Part shown: one piece after another, positions 1 through 11,774 of the stretch
Layout: each line of letters starts with the position of its first letter
Numbering within the stretch: position 1 is the stretch's first letter
NCBI GenBank assembly: GCA_027306915.1
Contig: DAHUYW010000003.1
Location: 1 to 64,000, forward strand
Direction: 5' to 3'
DNA length: 64,000 nt
Source of the DNA: Spirochaetales bacterium
GTDB taxonomy: Bacteria; Spirochaetota; Spirochaetia; DAHUYW01
Translations under genes and position numbers: made by a program
The notes under the pieces: generated by a model
Told to the model about the DNA's origin: nothing
Seen by the model: only the letters and a program-made list of their open reading frames with translations
Databases searched by the model: none

Positions 1-1228
1 TCGCCATGCGGGCGGCGTTGACCGCCTTCACCGCGCCGAAGGCGTTGCGCTCGATGCAGGGGATCTGCACGAGCCCACCGATCGGATCGCAGGTCATCCC
101 GAGGTTATGCTCCATCCCGATCTCGGCGGCGTGCTCGACCTGCTCGTCGGTCCCGCCCAGCGCGGCGACGAGCCCTCCCGCCGCCATGGAGCACGCGACT
201 CCGATCTCGCCCTGGCAGCCCACCTCCGCACCCGAGATGGAGGCGTTCTCTTTGTAGAGGATGCCGATCGCCCCGGCCGAAAGGAAGTAGCGCAGGAGCC
301 CCTCCTCGTCGGCGCCCTCGATGAACTTCAGGTAGTAGTGGGCGAGCGCCGGGACCACCCCCGCGGCCCCGTTGGTCGGCGCGGTGACGACCCGGCCTCC
401 TGCCGCGTTCTCCTCTCCGATCGCAAGCGCAAAGACGTTGATCCAGTCTACGACCGAAAGGGGATCGGCGGCCCCTTTGAGGAGGAGCTCCTGGTAGAGC
501 GAGGGAGCGCGCCGGCGCACGGCGAGCCCCCCGGGAAGCACCCCCTCGGTGATGAGCCCGCGCGCCACGCATTCGCGCATCACCCTCCAGAGCCCGGAAA
601 CCCCCTCCCGCACCTCGCGCTCGTTCCGGGCGACCGCCTCGTTCGCGAGGACCATCTCCCAGATGCGCTTGCCGTGCTCCCGGCCGAGACGCAGCATCTC
701 CGTGGCGCTGTCGAAGGGGAAGGGCACCGACGCGAGGGTCTTCTCGGCATCGCGCTCGCCTCTTTCGGTGAGGATGAATCCTCCGCCTATCGAATAGAAG
801 GTCTGGGCGCGCAGCTCCCGGCCCCCGTGGCCGTAGGCCGAAAAGCGCATGCCGTTAGGATGGAGAGGGAGGGTCTCGTTCGCCCGGAAGATGAGGTCGA
901 TTTCGGGATCGAAATGAACCGAATGGCCGCCACTCAGGACAAGCGAGAGGGAGGCCCTGATCGGAGCGAGCTTCGCGTCGATGGTGTCCGGATCCACCCT
1001 ATCCGGGAGCTCGCCCGAGAGACCGAGCATGATGGCCCGGTCGATTCCATGCCCACGCCCCGTGAGGGCAAGCGAGCCGAAGAGCTCGACGCGAATCGAC
1101 TCCACCTTCTCGACCATGCGCTCGGCGCCCAGAGTTTCGATGAAGGCCTTCGCCGCCCGCATAGGACCCACCGTGTGCGAGCTGGAGGGGCCGATGCCGA
1201 CCTTGAATAGGTCGAAAATGCTGGTCAT
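1..1228 (-). CDS. sdaA: L-serine dehydratase, single-chain iron-sulfur type (C-terminus cut by window edge)
   Basis: Deaminates L-serine to pyruvate and ammonia in the cytoplasm using an oxygen-labile [4Fe-4S] cluster. The reading frame runs off the left edge with about 409 residues visible; the family is about 455 long. The N-terminus reads [19 protein letters not shown], the hallmark start of the beta-type domain. The alpha-type part carries [18 protein letters not shown] and QIPCIERNA, which supply cluster cysteines. Start chosen at the ATG at 1228, preceded by an AAGGGTAAGG stretch. It lies 77 bp downstream of ygeW on the same strand, so it is probably the last or near-last gene of the purine run. 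There it could pass three-carbon products to pyruvate; that role is inferred. Confidence 0.93.
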   Translation of the reverse strand, partial: MTSIFDLFKVGIGPSSSHTVGPMRAAKAFIETLGAERMVEKVESIRVELFGSLALTGRGHGIDRAIMLGLSGELPDRVDPDTIDAKLAPIRASLSLVLSGGHSVHFDPEIDLIFRANETLPLHPNGMRFSAYGHGGRELRAQTFYSIGGGFILTERGERDAEKTLASVPFPFDSATEMLRLGREHGKRIWEMVLANEAVARNEREVREGVSGLWRVMRECVARGLITEGVLPGGLAVRRRAPSLYQELLLKGAADPLSVVDWINVFALAIGEENAAGGRVVTAPTNGAAGVVPALAHYYLKFIEGADEEGLLRYFLSAGAIGILYKENASISGAEVGCQGEIGVACSMAAGGLVAALGGTDEQVEHAAEIGMEHNLGMTCDPIGGLVQIPCIERNAFGAVKAVNAARMA

Positions 1229-1305
1229 GGCGTCAACCTTACCCTTGCGCGCTTCGCGCGCGCCTGAGGCCCGTTGTGCGACCGCGCCCGCACACCTAAA
1301 GGCCA

Positions 1306-2485
1306 CTACTCTTCTACGAACCGCGGCGCCTTCGCTTTAAGAAGCCCCTCGAGAGCTTCGACCGGCTTGCGAAGGCGAGCAAGCAGAATCATCGCAGCGA
1401 TGATGTAGGGCTTGTAGCCCGCCTCGCGGTAGGTTGCCTCGCGGAATCGGTCGAAGACGCTCTCGGCGACCTCACCTTCAGAGCAGGAGACCCCGGAGAT
1501 ATCGGCGGGCAGGCAGTGCATATAGAGGGCGCCGCGCGTGAGGCTCATCATCTCCTCGGTGCACTCCCAGCTCCGGTACTTCGCGTTGTTGGCGAGGCAG
1601 CTCCGCTCGAGCTCCTTCAAGGCCGCCTCGTCGCCCTTGGTGAGGAGCGCGGTGCGCTCCTGCATGACGGCGTAGGGCGCCCAGCTCTTAGGATAGACCA
1701 CGTCGGCATCCTTGAAGGCCTCCTCCATCGAGGAGACTGTCTTGAAGCTTCCGCCGCTCGCCGCGGCATTCTTTCGGGCAATCTCGACTACCTCGGGGAT
1801 GAGCGTGTAGCCGGGCGGGTACGCGAGCGTGACCTCCATCCCGAAGCGCGTCATGAGCCCGATGATCCCCTGGGGCACCGAGAGGGGCTTGCCGTAGGAG
1901 GGCGAATAGGCCCAGGTCATCGCGATCTTTTTGCCCTTCAGGCGGTCCGCGCCTCCGAAACGATTCACGAGGTGCAGCGCATCGGCCATCGATTGAGTCG
2001 GATGATCGACGTCGCTCTGCAGGTTGACCACCACCGGCCGGCCGCGGAGAACTCCCGCGGCGACCGCGTCGTCGAGGGCCTGGGCGACCTCGTGCTCGAA
2101 GCGATCCCCCTCGCCGAGGAAGATGTCGTCGCGGATGCCGATCGCCTCGGTGAGAAAGCTGATCATGGCCGCGGTCTCCCGCACGGTTTCTCCATGGGCG
2201 GCCTGGCTCTTTTTCTCCTCGAAGTCCTGCACGGTGAGTCCGAGGAGGTTGCAGGCGCTCGCGTAGGAGAAGCGAGTGCGGGTCGAGTTGTCCTTGAAGA
2301 TGGAGACGGCGAGCCCCGAATCCCAGAGACGCGGGGATATCCTGTTCTCGCGCATCCCCCGCAGAATCTCCGCCACCAGGAAGGTGGCCTCAAGCTCCTC
2401 GGGGCTCTTTTCCCAGGTGAGGAGAAAGTCTTTCCCATGAAGCCCGATCTTCATGGCGCGAAGCGCATCGATGCGCGCGGATACC

Positions 2486-2499
<14 letters not shown>
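1306..2499 (-). CDS. ygeW: YgeW-type carbamoyltransferase (ornithine/aspartate carbamoyltransferase family)
   Basis: A 397-residue protein of the carbamoyltransferase fold, matching E. coli YgeW (396 residues) in length and in its cluster. The carbamoyl-phosphate motif is visible as FKDNSTRTRFSYAS, and the family HCLP motif as MHCLPADIS near the C-terminus. In the anaerobic purine pathway this family is thought to phosphorolyse a ureido intermediate to carbamoyl phosphate, which a carbamate kinase can use to make ATP; no carbamate kinase gene is in this window. The start is a GTG at 2499, chosen because AAAGGAGG sits 7 nt before it and the length then matches the family. A longer ATG frame would run deep into xdhD. 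It overlaps the 3' end of xdhD by 14 bp. Confidence 0.9.
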
Positions 2500-5391
<2,892 letters not shown>

Positions 5392-5395
<4 letters not shown>

Positions 5396-6522
5396 CGAGT
5401 GCTCTCCTTTGTGCGACCGCGCTCGTCGGGGTTGCCGGGGTTGCGCGCGCTGCCCGCGTGCGGGTCGCCGGGGCGTGCGCCGCCTGCCGCCCCCGCCAAT
5501 CCGGCGGCTTTGGCCGCCGCAGCCAGGAGGGCGTCGGCGATGAGCTGCGCCGCGCGAAGGCGCCTGTAGGCGGCGCTCGCGCGGATGTCGCTCGTGGCGT
5601 CGAGGAGCGGCAAGACCGCCCGCTCGATCTCAGCTCGCCTGAGGAGTGCGCTGCCCTCGAAGAGCGCCTCCACCGCAGCGAGGCGCCCGGCCCCGGGGAG
5701 CGCCTCGCTGGAGGCGGCAGTGCCGACACCCGCCGGGCCGCGGCCTGCCGCGGCGGCTGTTGCCGCCCGCGCGTGCGTCGATCCCATTCCCGCGGATCCA
5801 GCCGCGGCCGCCGCCCGCACCCCCGTCGCGCCGACGCGGACCTCCGCTACGACGCTCCCCGAAAGCCGCAGCGCGACGGCGACGGCCACCGCCGAGATGT
5901 CGCCCTCGGTGCGCGCCCAGCGCCGGTAGGCCGCGGCGCGCCCGCGAACGAGCGGGATCTCCACCGCTTCGATGAGAGCCCCGGGAGCCGCGAGGTAATC
6001 CGCCATTGTCCGTCGGGCGCCGCCGGCGAGAAGAAGGCGCGCATCGAGGGCGAGGAGGGCGGGGGCGAGACAGGCCGACGGCTTGTTCGCCGCCACGTTG
6101 CCGCCGACCGTCGCGCGATTTCGGACGTTGCGGTTTCCCATGCTCGCGGCGGCATCACCGAGAAGAGCGAGCTCGACGCCTGCGGCCGGGGCGGCGGCGC
6201 CTGCCGCTCCTGCGGTGCTGCCGCGGGCGGCTGCAGTGGACCCGGCGGCGCCCGCGGAGACCCGGGCGCCGTCCAGGGCGGCACCGCCTCCGCTTTCGAC
6301 CAGCTCCTGGAGGGTCGCAAGCGCTCCGATCGAGAGGAGCTCCGCAGAGGCGCGGATCTCCCGCGGCAGGAGCCCCTCGATGGACACCGCGGCCATCGGA
6401 CGATCCCGGAAAGCAGGCGAGAGGAGATGGGTTCCCCCCGCGATGAAGACGGCGTTCGGCGTCTCCTTCTGGATTCGCAGCGCCTCCTCTTCGGAGGTCG
6501 GATGGACAAAACGCGTGATCAT
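5392..6522 (-). CDS. ygfM: YgfM-like FAD-binding subunit of xanthine dehydrogenase, with Ala/Gly-rich insertions
   Basis: FAD-binding subunit that would carry electrons from XdhD to NAD(P) or another acceptor. The two FAD motifs are visible: FIAGGTHLLS near residue 30 and MGNRNVRNRATVGGNVA near 140. At 376 residues it is far longer than E. coli YgfM (259). The excess is low-complexity Ala/Gly/Ser-rich sequence at about residues 85-115 and in a second stretch at about 225-280. The gene starts 1 bp past the 8-oxoguanine deaminase stop and overlaps xdhD by 4 bp, so it is translationally coupled. A sequencing or assembly artefact is unlikely because the frame stays open across both insertions. 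Confidence 0.87.
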
Positions 6523-6523
6523 C

Positions 6524-7891
6524 TCATGCTACTCCCGCTTTCCTCAAAAGCTTGTTCGAGATCCGGTCGGCATTGACGCGGATCTCCTCCTCGTCGGCGC
6601 CGGTCAGACGACGGTGCTCCACCGCCACCCGCCCGTTCACGATGACCCAGTCGGCGCCGTGGTCATAGCCGCAGAAGAGGAGCGCCGCCGCCGGATCCGA
6701 AAGGCCGCCCGCGTAGGGCAGGCGCTGCACGTCGAAGAGGGCAAGATCGGCGAGCATCCCCTCTTCGATCCGTCCCGCCTCGTCGAAGCCGAGGAGGCGC
6801 GCTCCTCCCTCGGTCGCGATCCGGTAGGCCTCGCTCGCGGTGAGCCCTCCCGCCCCGTAGCGCACCCGCTGAAGGAGGAGCGCCTGGCGCAGCTCGCCGA
6901 GCATGTCGGAGGAATCGTTGGAGGCCGATCCGTCAACGCCAAGCCCGACGGACACGCCGCGATCGAGCATCTCCCGCGTACGGCAGATCCCGGAGCCAAG
7001 GCGCATGTTCGAGGAGGGACAGTGCGCAACCCCGCTTCCCGTGCGGGCGAGGAGGTCGAGCTCGTCGTCGTTGAAGAAGATCCCGTGGGCGTACCAGACG
7101 TCGGGGCCGATGAACTCGCAGCGCTCCATGAGCTCAAGCGGCCGGCAGCCGTAGCTCGCCGCGCAGTAGGCGCTTTCGTCCTCGGTCTCCGCGAGATGAG
7201 TGTGCAGGCGCACCCCGTGGCGCCGCGCGAGGCGGGCGGACTCCCGCATGAGCGACTCGGAGACCGAGAAGGGGCTGCACGGCGCGAGGGCGACCCTGCA
7301 CATCGAGTCGGCGGACGGATCGTGATAGCGGGCGATCGCCCGCTCGCTCGCCTCGAGGATCTCCTCCTCGCCCTGAACCACCGAGTCGGGGGGAAGCCCG
7401 CCGTCCTTCTTCGAGCGCGACATGGAGCCGCGCGTCGGCGCAAAGCGCATCCCGAGCTCCTCCGCCGCCTTGAACTGGAGGCCCGGGAGGTCCTCGCGGA
7501 AGTCGACCGGGTAGAGGTAGTGATGATCGGTCGTGCAGGTGCAGCCGGTCAGAAGGAGCTCGGCCATCGCGAGCTTGCTCGACCAGTAGACCGCCTCCTC
7601 GTCGACTCCCTTCCAGACCTCGTAGAGGTAGACAAGCCAGTCGAAGAGCTTCGCGTCCTGCACCTCTTTGAGGTTCCGGGTGAGGGTCTGGTAGAAGTGA
7701 TGATGCGTGTTGACGAAGCCCGCCGTCACGACGTGTCGGGAGGCGTCGATGACCCGAGTGGCGGGGGGCGGGATGAGATTCCGGCCGACCCGCGTGATGC
7801 GCTTGCCCTCGATGAGGATGTCCACGCCGGAGAGCGCCTCCGCGTCTGCGGCCGGGCGGACCACGTGAAGGCAGTCGCGGAGGAGGATCAT
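6524..7891 (-). CDS. 8-oxoguanine deaminase-like amidohydrolase
   Basis: A 455-residue metal-dependent amidohydrolase of the TrzA/AtzA/SsnA superfamily. The metal-binding GFVNTHHHFYQTLTR is typical of 8-oxoguanine deaminases (about 450 residues), which convert 8-oxoguanine to urate and also act on related purines. Further metal and active-site motifs are LHTHLAETEDE, YAHGIFFND and GLGVDGSASND. The start is the ATG at 7891 (MILLRDCLHV), which overlaps the end of the PLP gene by 4 bp; the longer frame upstream is only the shadow of that gene. Its place in the cluster suggests it feeds urate or xanthine-level compounds into XdhD. It is distinct from the true SsnA homologue at 11775-13112. Confidence 0.85.
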   Translation of the reverse strand: MILLRDCLHVVRPAADAEALSGVDILIEGKRITRVGRNLIPPPATRVIDASRHVVTAGFVNTHHHFYQTLTRNLKEVQDAKLFDWLVYLYEVWKGVDEEAVYWSSKLAMAELLLTGCTCTTDHHYLYPVDFREDLPGLQFKAAEELGMRFAPTRGSMSRSKKDGGLPPDSVVQGEEEILEASERAIARYHDPSADSMCRVALAPCSPFSVSESLMRESARLARRHGVRLHTHLAETEDESAYCAASYGCRPLELMERCEFIGPDVWYAHGIFFNDDELDLLARTGSGVAHCPSSNMRLGSGICRTREMLDRGVSVGLGVDGSASNDSSDMLGELRQALLLQRVRYGAGGLTASEAYRIATEGGARLLGFDEAGRIEEGMLADLALFDVQRLPYAGGLSDPAAALLFCGYDHGADWVIVNGRVAVEHRRLTGADEEEIRVNADRISNKLLRKAGVA

Positions 7892-9345
7892 TCGCTTACC
7901 TCTCGGTTGAACTCGCCGATGAGCGCATCGATCGAAGCGACCTGGCGATGCAGGCCGCCCCAGTAGGCGCGATGATCGCTCCACTGCTCGCGCAGCTCGT
8001 CGATGCTCTTTCCGAGCTGCTCGATCCAGGTGAAGTACTTCAGGTTGTGAATCCGCCGCCTGTCCACGTGGGTAAGCTCGAGCACGTGATCCACCGAGAG
8101 TGACGTCAGACGCTCGTAGTCGCGGTCGGCCTGGCGCCGATCGTAGGGGCCCCGCTCGGCGGTAAGCTCCGTAAGCCTGCTCCCGTACAGCGCGAGCGAA
8201 TCGGTGAAGACCGTGAAGACGACGTCGCTCTCGCCGAGCTCGTAGTACTTGGCCGTCTTGATGGCGCCGATCAGGTTCCCGACGCCCGATATGCCGATCC
8301 AATCGAGCCGCTGGAGGAGGGTCTCGCTCACCCCGGCCTCGGCGAGCAGCCTGCGGCCCTCGCGCTCGTTGAAGAGGCGCAGGAATCGCATCGGCAGCTC
8401 GTCGTCCACGCCGACCACGAGATCGGTGTCGCGAAGATTGTGGATCCAGGGGATGTGCTTGTCGCCGATGCCCTCGATCCGGTGGGCGCCGAAGCCGTTC
8501 TCGAGCATCGTCGGACACTGCAGGGCTTCGACTGCGGCAAGCCTCGAGCCGGGAAAGGTCTCCTTGAGATAGGAGCCTGAGCCCAGGGTTCCGGCCGAGC
8601 CCGAGGCGAGCGCCACGCCGGCCACCGCATCCCCGGGACGCGCTACCATGCGGAAGACCGCCTCCATTGCCGGGCCGGTCACCGCATAGTGCCAGAGGTG
8701 GTTTCCGAGCTGATCGAACTGATTGAAGATGACCACATCGTCCCGCGTCCGCTCGAGCTCGATGCACTTGTCGAAGATCTCCTTGACGTTGCTCTCGCTT
8801 CCGGGCGTCGCGATCACCTCCTCGGCCATAGTGGAGGGCCACTCAAACCTTTCGCGCGACATCCCCTCCGGCAGGATCGCCACCGAGGGACAGGCGAGGA
8901 GGTGAGAGATGTAAGCGCCGCCCCGGCAGTAGTTCCCGGTGCTTGGCCACACCGCTTTTTTCGTCGCGGGATCGAAGCGTCCGGTAACGAGCTCGCTCAC
9001 CAGACAGCTGTAGGCCGCCCCGACCTTGTGGGCGCCGGTGGGAAACCACTTGCCGACGAGGGCGACGATTCGCGCCTTGACGCCGGTGAGTGCGGGGGGA
9101 AGCTCGAGGAAGTTCACGTCGCCGAAACCGCCTCCCCGCTCCACCGGCTCGTTGCACCAGGTGAGGCGAAAGAGGTTGCGGCTGTGCGCGTCCCATAAGC
9201 CGATTCCCGCAAGCTCGCGCTTGACCCCATCGGGCACGGTCGACGGATCGCGCATCTGCGCGAAGGTCGGCAGGAGAATCCCCCGCTCGCGGCACCGCCT
9301 TAGGTTCGCCCTGCGCTTGCCCTCATCAATTCGAAGATCGATCAT
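7888..9345 (-). CDS. Fold-type-II PLP-dependent enzyme, unassigned (candidate diaminopropionate-type lyase)
   Basis: A 485-residue PLP enzyme of the tryptophan-synthase-beta/cysteine-synthase fold. The Schiff-base lysine is in FPTGAHKVGAAYS, and the phosphate-binding loop looks like WPSTGNYCRGG. Other marked segments are FNQFDQLGNHLWHY and GSAGTLGSGSY. By eye it is not a DpaL (YgeX) orthologue: DpaL is about 400 residues and has a different lysine motif (ESKRFGLNAFK). Within this cluster it probably removes ammonia or a ureido-bearing group from a C3 amino-acid intermediate, but the substrate is unknown. A GGAAGGAG Shine-Dalgarno lies just before the ATG. It sits 32 bp after a second PLP enzyme gene. 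Confidence 0.75.
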   Translation of the reverse strand: MIDLRIDEGKRRANLRRCRERGILLPTFAQMRDPSTVPDGVKRELAGIGLWDAHSRNLFRLTWCNEPVERGGGFGDVNFLELPPALTGVKARIVALVGKWFPTGAHKVGAAYSCLVSELVTGRFDPATKKAVWPSTGNYCRGGAYISHLLACPSVAILPEGMSRERFEWPSTMAEEVIATPGSESNVKEIFDKCIELERTRDDVVIFNQFDQLGNHLWHYAVTGPAMEAVFRMVARPGDAVAGVALASGSAGTLGSGSYLKETFPGSRLAAVEALQCPTMLENGFGAHRIEGIGDKHIPWIHNLRDTDLVVGVDDELPMRFLRLFNEREGRRLLAEAGVSETLLQRLDWIGISGVGNLIGAIKTAKYYELGESDVVFTVFTDSLALYGSRLTELTAERGPYDRRQADRDYERLTSLSVDHVLELTHVDRRRIHNLKYFTWIEQLGKSIDELREQWSDHRAYWGGLHRQVASIDALIGEFNREVSE

Positions 9346-9377
9346 CTGCTGCTCCTTCCAGTGCCGCCAAGGCCGCC

Positions 9378-10571
9378 CTATGTCCCGCTCGAGACCGGCT
9401 CGCCAGAAGCGACACCCCGGGCGGCGCCTTCGATGTCCTTCAGGCCCGAGCCTGTGATGAGCAGGACCACCCTGCTCTCCCGCGCGATCGAGCCGCTCAC
9501 CTTCCGAAAGCAGGCATACGCGGCGCTCGAGGAGGGCTCGGCGAAGAGCCCGGTGCGCGCGGCGAGGTGATGCTGCGCGGCGAGGATCTCCTCGTCCGAA
9601 ACGCTCACCGCCCTCCCGCCGTAGCGTACCAGCTTTGCGAGGGCGTGAGCCCCGTTACGCGGCACGTCGACCGAGATCGAGTCGGCTATCGTCCGCGAGG
9701 GGACGGGGTCCCCGAAGCCCCCCGCGGCAAACGCGCGCGCTATCGCGCTCGACCCTTCGGCCTGACAGGCCCAAATCGTCGGCATCCGCTCGATGCGGCC
9801 GAGCCGGAGGAGGTTCTCGAAACCCCGGTAGACCCCGGCGAGGATCACCCCGTCGCCGGTGGGAACGAAAAGGTGATCGGGCGCCGCCTCCCGACCGGAG
9901 GGCGCGCCATCCCCGTCACCGAGCTGCCGGGCTATCTCGAAGGCTGCGGTCTTCTTTCCCTCGATGGTGAGCGGATTGTACGCCGTGTTCCGCGAGAGGG
10001 CCGTCCCGCTCGAAGTGTATTCGAGACTCCGCTCGTAGGCGACGTCGTAGCTTCCCTCGACCTGTGTGAGGGTGGCCCCGTATTGGAGCACCTGAATCCG
10101 CTTCGCCCGCGGGGCGCTTGCCGGGAGAAAGACCGTCACCGCGAGCCCGGCCGCCGCCCCGATGCCCGCCATGGAGGAGGCGGCGTTCCCGGTGCTCGCG
10201 AGCGCCACCTCGCGGACGCTGAACTTGCGCGCGAAGGCGGCCACGAGGAGGGAGGCCCGGTCCTTCAGGGAGCCGGTGGGGTTTGCCGTATCGTCCTTGA
10301 GAAAAAGACGGGGGAAGCCGAGCTCCTGGCGCAGCCTCTCCGGCGCCCAGAGGGGCGTGCCGCCCACCGGTATCGAGGGAAACCAGACGCGCTCCACGGG
10401 AAGGGGTATCGGGCCGTCGTCAGGAGCCCAATCGCCCTCCCACTCCGCCTCAAGGACTCCGGCAAGCGGCCGAGCGCGCTCCTGGCCGGCCGCGCAGCGG
10501 TCGCAGAGGTAGCGTCCCGGCTCGATCTCGTAGGTAGCCTCGCAGACCGGGCAGCGGTAGAACCATCTCAT
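9378..10571 (-). CDS. Threonine synthase-like PLP-dependent enzyme with N-terminal zinc ribbon
   Basis: A 397-residue protein that opens with a rubredoxin-like zinc ribbon (FYRCPVC and YLCDRC, residues about 4-30). This is followed by a threonine-synthase-like fold-type-II PLP domain. The PLP lysine is in NPTGSLKDRAS, the phosphate loop in STGNAASSMAG, and the C-terminal glycine-rich loop in LLITGSGLKD. The ATG at 10571 overlaps the ygeY stop (ATGA), giving translational coupling. Threonine synthesis makes little sense inside a purine-breakdown run, so a beta-elimination or ammonia-lyase reaction on a diaminopropionate-like compound is more plausible. That function is inferred from context only. 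Confidence 0.75.
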   Translation of the reverse strand: MRWFYRCPVCEATYEIEPGRYLCDRCAAGQERARPLAGVLEAEWEGDWAPDDGPIPLPVERVWFPSIPVGGTPLWAPERLRQELGFPRLFLKDDTANPTGSLKDRASLLVAAFARKFSVREVALASTGNAASSMAGIGAAAGLAVTVFLPASAPRAKRIQVLQYGATLTQVEGSYDVAYERSLEYTSSGTALSRNTAYNPLTIEGKKTAAFEIARQLGDGDGAPSGREAAPDHLFVPTGDGVILAGVYRGFENLLRLGRIERMPTIWACQAEGSSAIARAFAAGGFGDPVPSRTIADSISVDVPRNGAHALAKLVRYGGRAVSVSDEEILAAQHHLAARTGLFAEPSSSAAYACFRKVSGSIARESRVVLLITGSGLKDIEGAARGVASGEPVSSGT

Positions 10572-11773
10572 GGGTGCGCGCCGAGGGCGTAGGGAAGCGC
10601 CGCATAGAACGCGCTCGCCTTCTCGAGGTCGTCCACGCGGGTGATCTCGTTCGGGGCGTGGGCCTGGCTCTCGTCCCCGGGACCGAAGCCGATGCAGGGG
10701 ATGCCGTGCCGGCCCGCAATGGCGACGCAGTTTGTCGAGAAGGTCCACTTGTCGACAACCGGATCATTCCCGAAGAGCGCCCGATAGGCTTCCACTCCCC
10801 CGCGGACGAGCGGATGGTCCGCACCGATCTTCCAGGTCGGGAAGTAGAGCTCCTGCTCGTAGACGGTTCCCTTCCAGCTGGGCTTGGCGTAGCGCGGAAC
10901 CCGCACCTCGGCGAGGTCGGTCCCGATCGCCTCCCGCACCTGCTCGACCGCCGTCTCGAGGGTCTCGCCCGAGGTGAGGCGCCGGTCAAGATAGAGCATC
11001 GCCTGATCCGGCACGGCGCACTGCGAGGGACCGTGGGCCTCCATCTTGGAGACGGTGACCGTCCCCTTCCCGAGAAAGCCGTCGTCGTCGGGCTTGAGGG
11101 CGGCGTTGAGGCGCTCCATCGCGAGCGCGGCGCGCGATGCCTTGTAGGCGGCGCTTACGCCCCGTTCGGGCGCCGACCCGTGGGCGGAGACCCCCCGGAA
11201 GGTGCACTCGATCTCCATGCGCCCGCGGTGGCCGCGATAGAGCCTGAGGCTCGTCGGCTCGGTGGACACGGCGAAGTCGGGCAGGAGCCCCTCCTTCTCG
11301 ATGAGGTATTTCCAGCAAAGGCCGTCGCAGTCCTCCTCCATCACCGTGAAGGTGAACCAGATGGCGTAGTCGCCCGCGTAGCCCATCTCGCGGAGGATTC
11401 GCCCTGCCGTGATCATCGAAGCCGCTCCGCCGGTCTGGTCCGAGGAGCCTCGCCCGTAGACGGTGCCCTTGCGGATGAGCCCCGAAAAGGGATCTTCGCT
11501 CCACTGGGACCGGTCGCCGACCTCCACGGTATCGATGTGCGCGTCGATAGCGAGGATCTTCTTGCCGCTTCCGATGCGCGCAAGCAGGCTTCCCAGGCCG
11601 TCGATGCGGACCTCCTCGAAGCCAGCCTCCCTGCACATCTCCTTGAGAAGCTTGATCCGATCGCCCTCGGCACCGCTGTACGCGGGAATGCGGATGAGGC
11701 TCGCCAGGGTCTCGGCGGTCGCATCGCGGTAGGCTTTCGCCTTTGCGAGAATCGTTGTGCTGTCCACTGTCAT
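10568..11773 (-). CDS. ygeY: YgeY family M20 metallohydrolase
   Basis: A 401-residue M20-family zinc hydrolase; E. coli YgeY has 403. Zinc ligands are visible in AIDAHIDTV, YGRGSSDQTGG and VMEEDCDGL, and a further histidine near the C-terminus in SQAHAPNE. Family members hydrolyse amide or ureido bonds. In the anaerobic purine pathway YgeY is thought to act on an opened-ring ureido intermediate. Start at the ATG at 11773, which has GGAGAGG nine bases upstream and follows the ssnA stop by one base; the longer in-frame extension is ssnA shadow. Tight packing with neighbours indicates co-transcription. Confidence 0.92.
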   Translation of the reverse strand: MTVDSTTILAKAKAYRDATAETLASLIRIPAYSGAEGDRIKLLKEMCREAGFEEVRIDGLGSLLARIGSGKKILAIDAHIDTVEVGDRSQWSEDPFSGLIRKGTVYGRGSSDQTGGAASMITAGRILREMGYAGDYAIWFTFTVMEEDCDGLCWKYLIEKEGLLPDFAVSTEPTSLRLYRGHRGRMEIECTFRGVSAHGSAPERGVSAAYKASRAALAMERLNAALKPDDDGFLGKGTVTVSKMEAHGPSQCAVPDQAMLYLDRRLTSGETLETAVEQVREAIGTDLAEVRVPRYAKPSWKGTVYEQELYFPTWKIGADHPLVRGGVEAYRALFGNDPVVDKWTFSTNCVAIAGRHGIPCIGFGPGDESQAHAPNEITRVDDLEKASAFYAALPYALGAHP

Positions 11774-11774
11774 G

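Noticed and set aside
107..1210. Long plus-strand frames opposite sdaA and many similar frames elsewhere (for example 2453-4450, 6083-7966, 10574-11896, 30590-32653)
   Set aside because: They are antisense shadows of well-supported genes in GC-rich DNA; their translations are Arg/Gly/Ala-rich and show no domain.
6524..7891. Calling this amidohydrolase SsnA
   Set aside because: The gene at 11775-13112 matches SsnA in length and motifs much better; this one has 8-oxoguanine deaminase motifs.
7888..9345. Naming this gene dpaL/ygeX from its position in the cluster
   Set aside because: Its length and PLP-lysine motif differ from DpaL, so only a fold-level call is justified.
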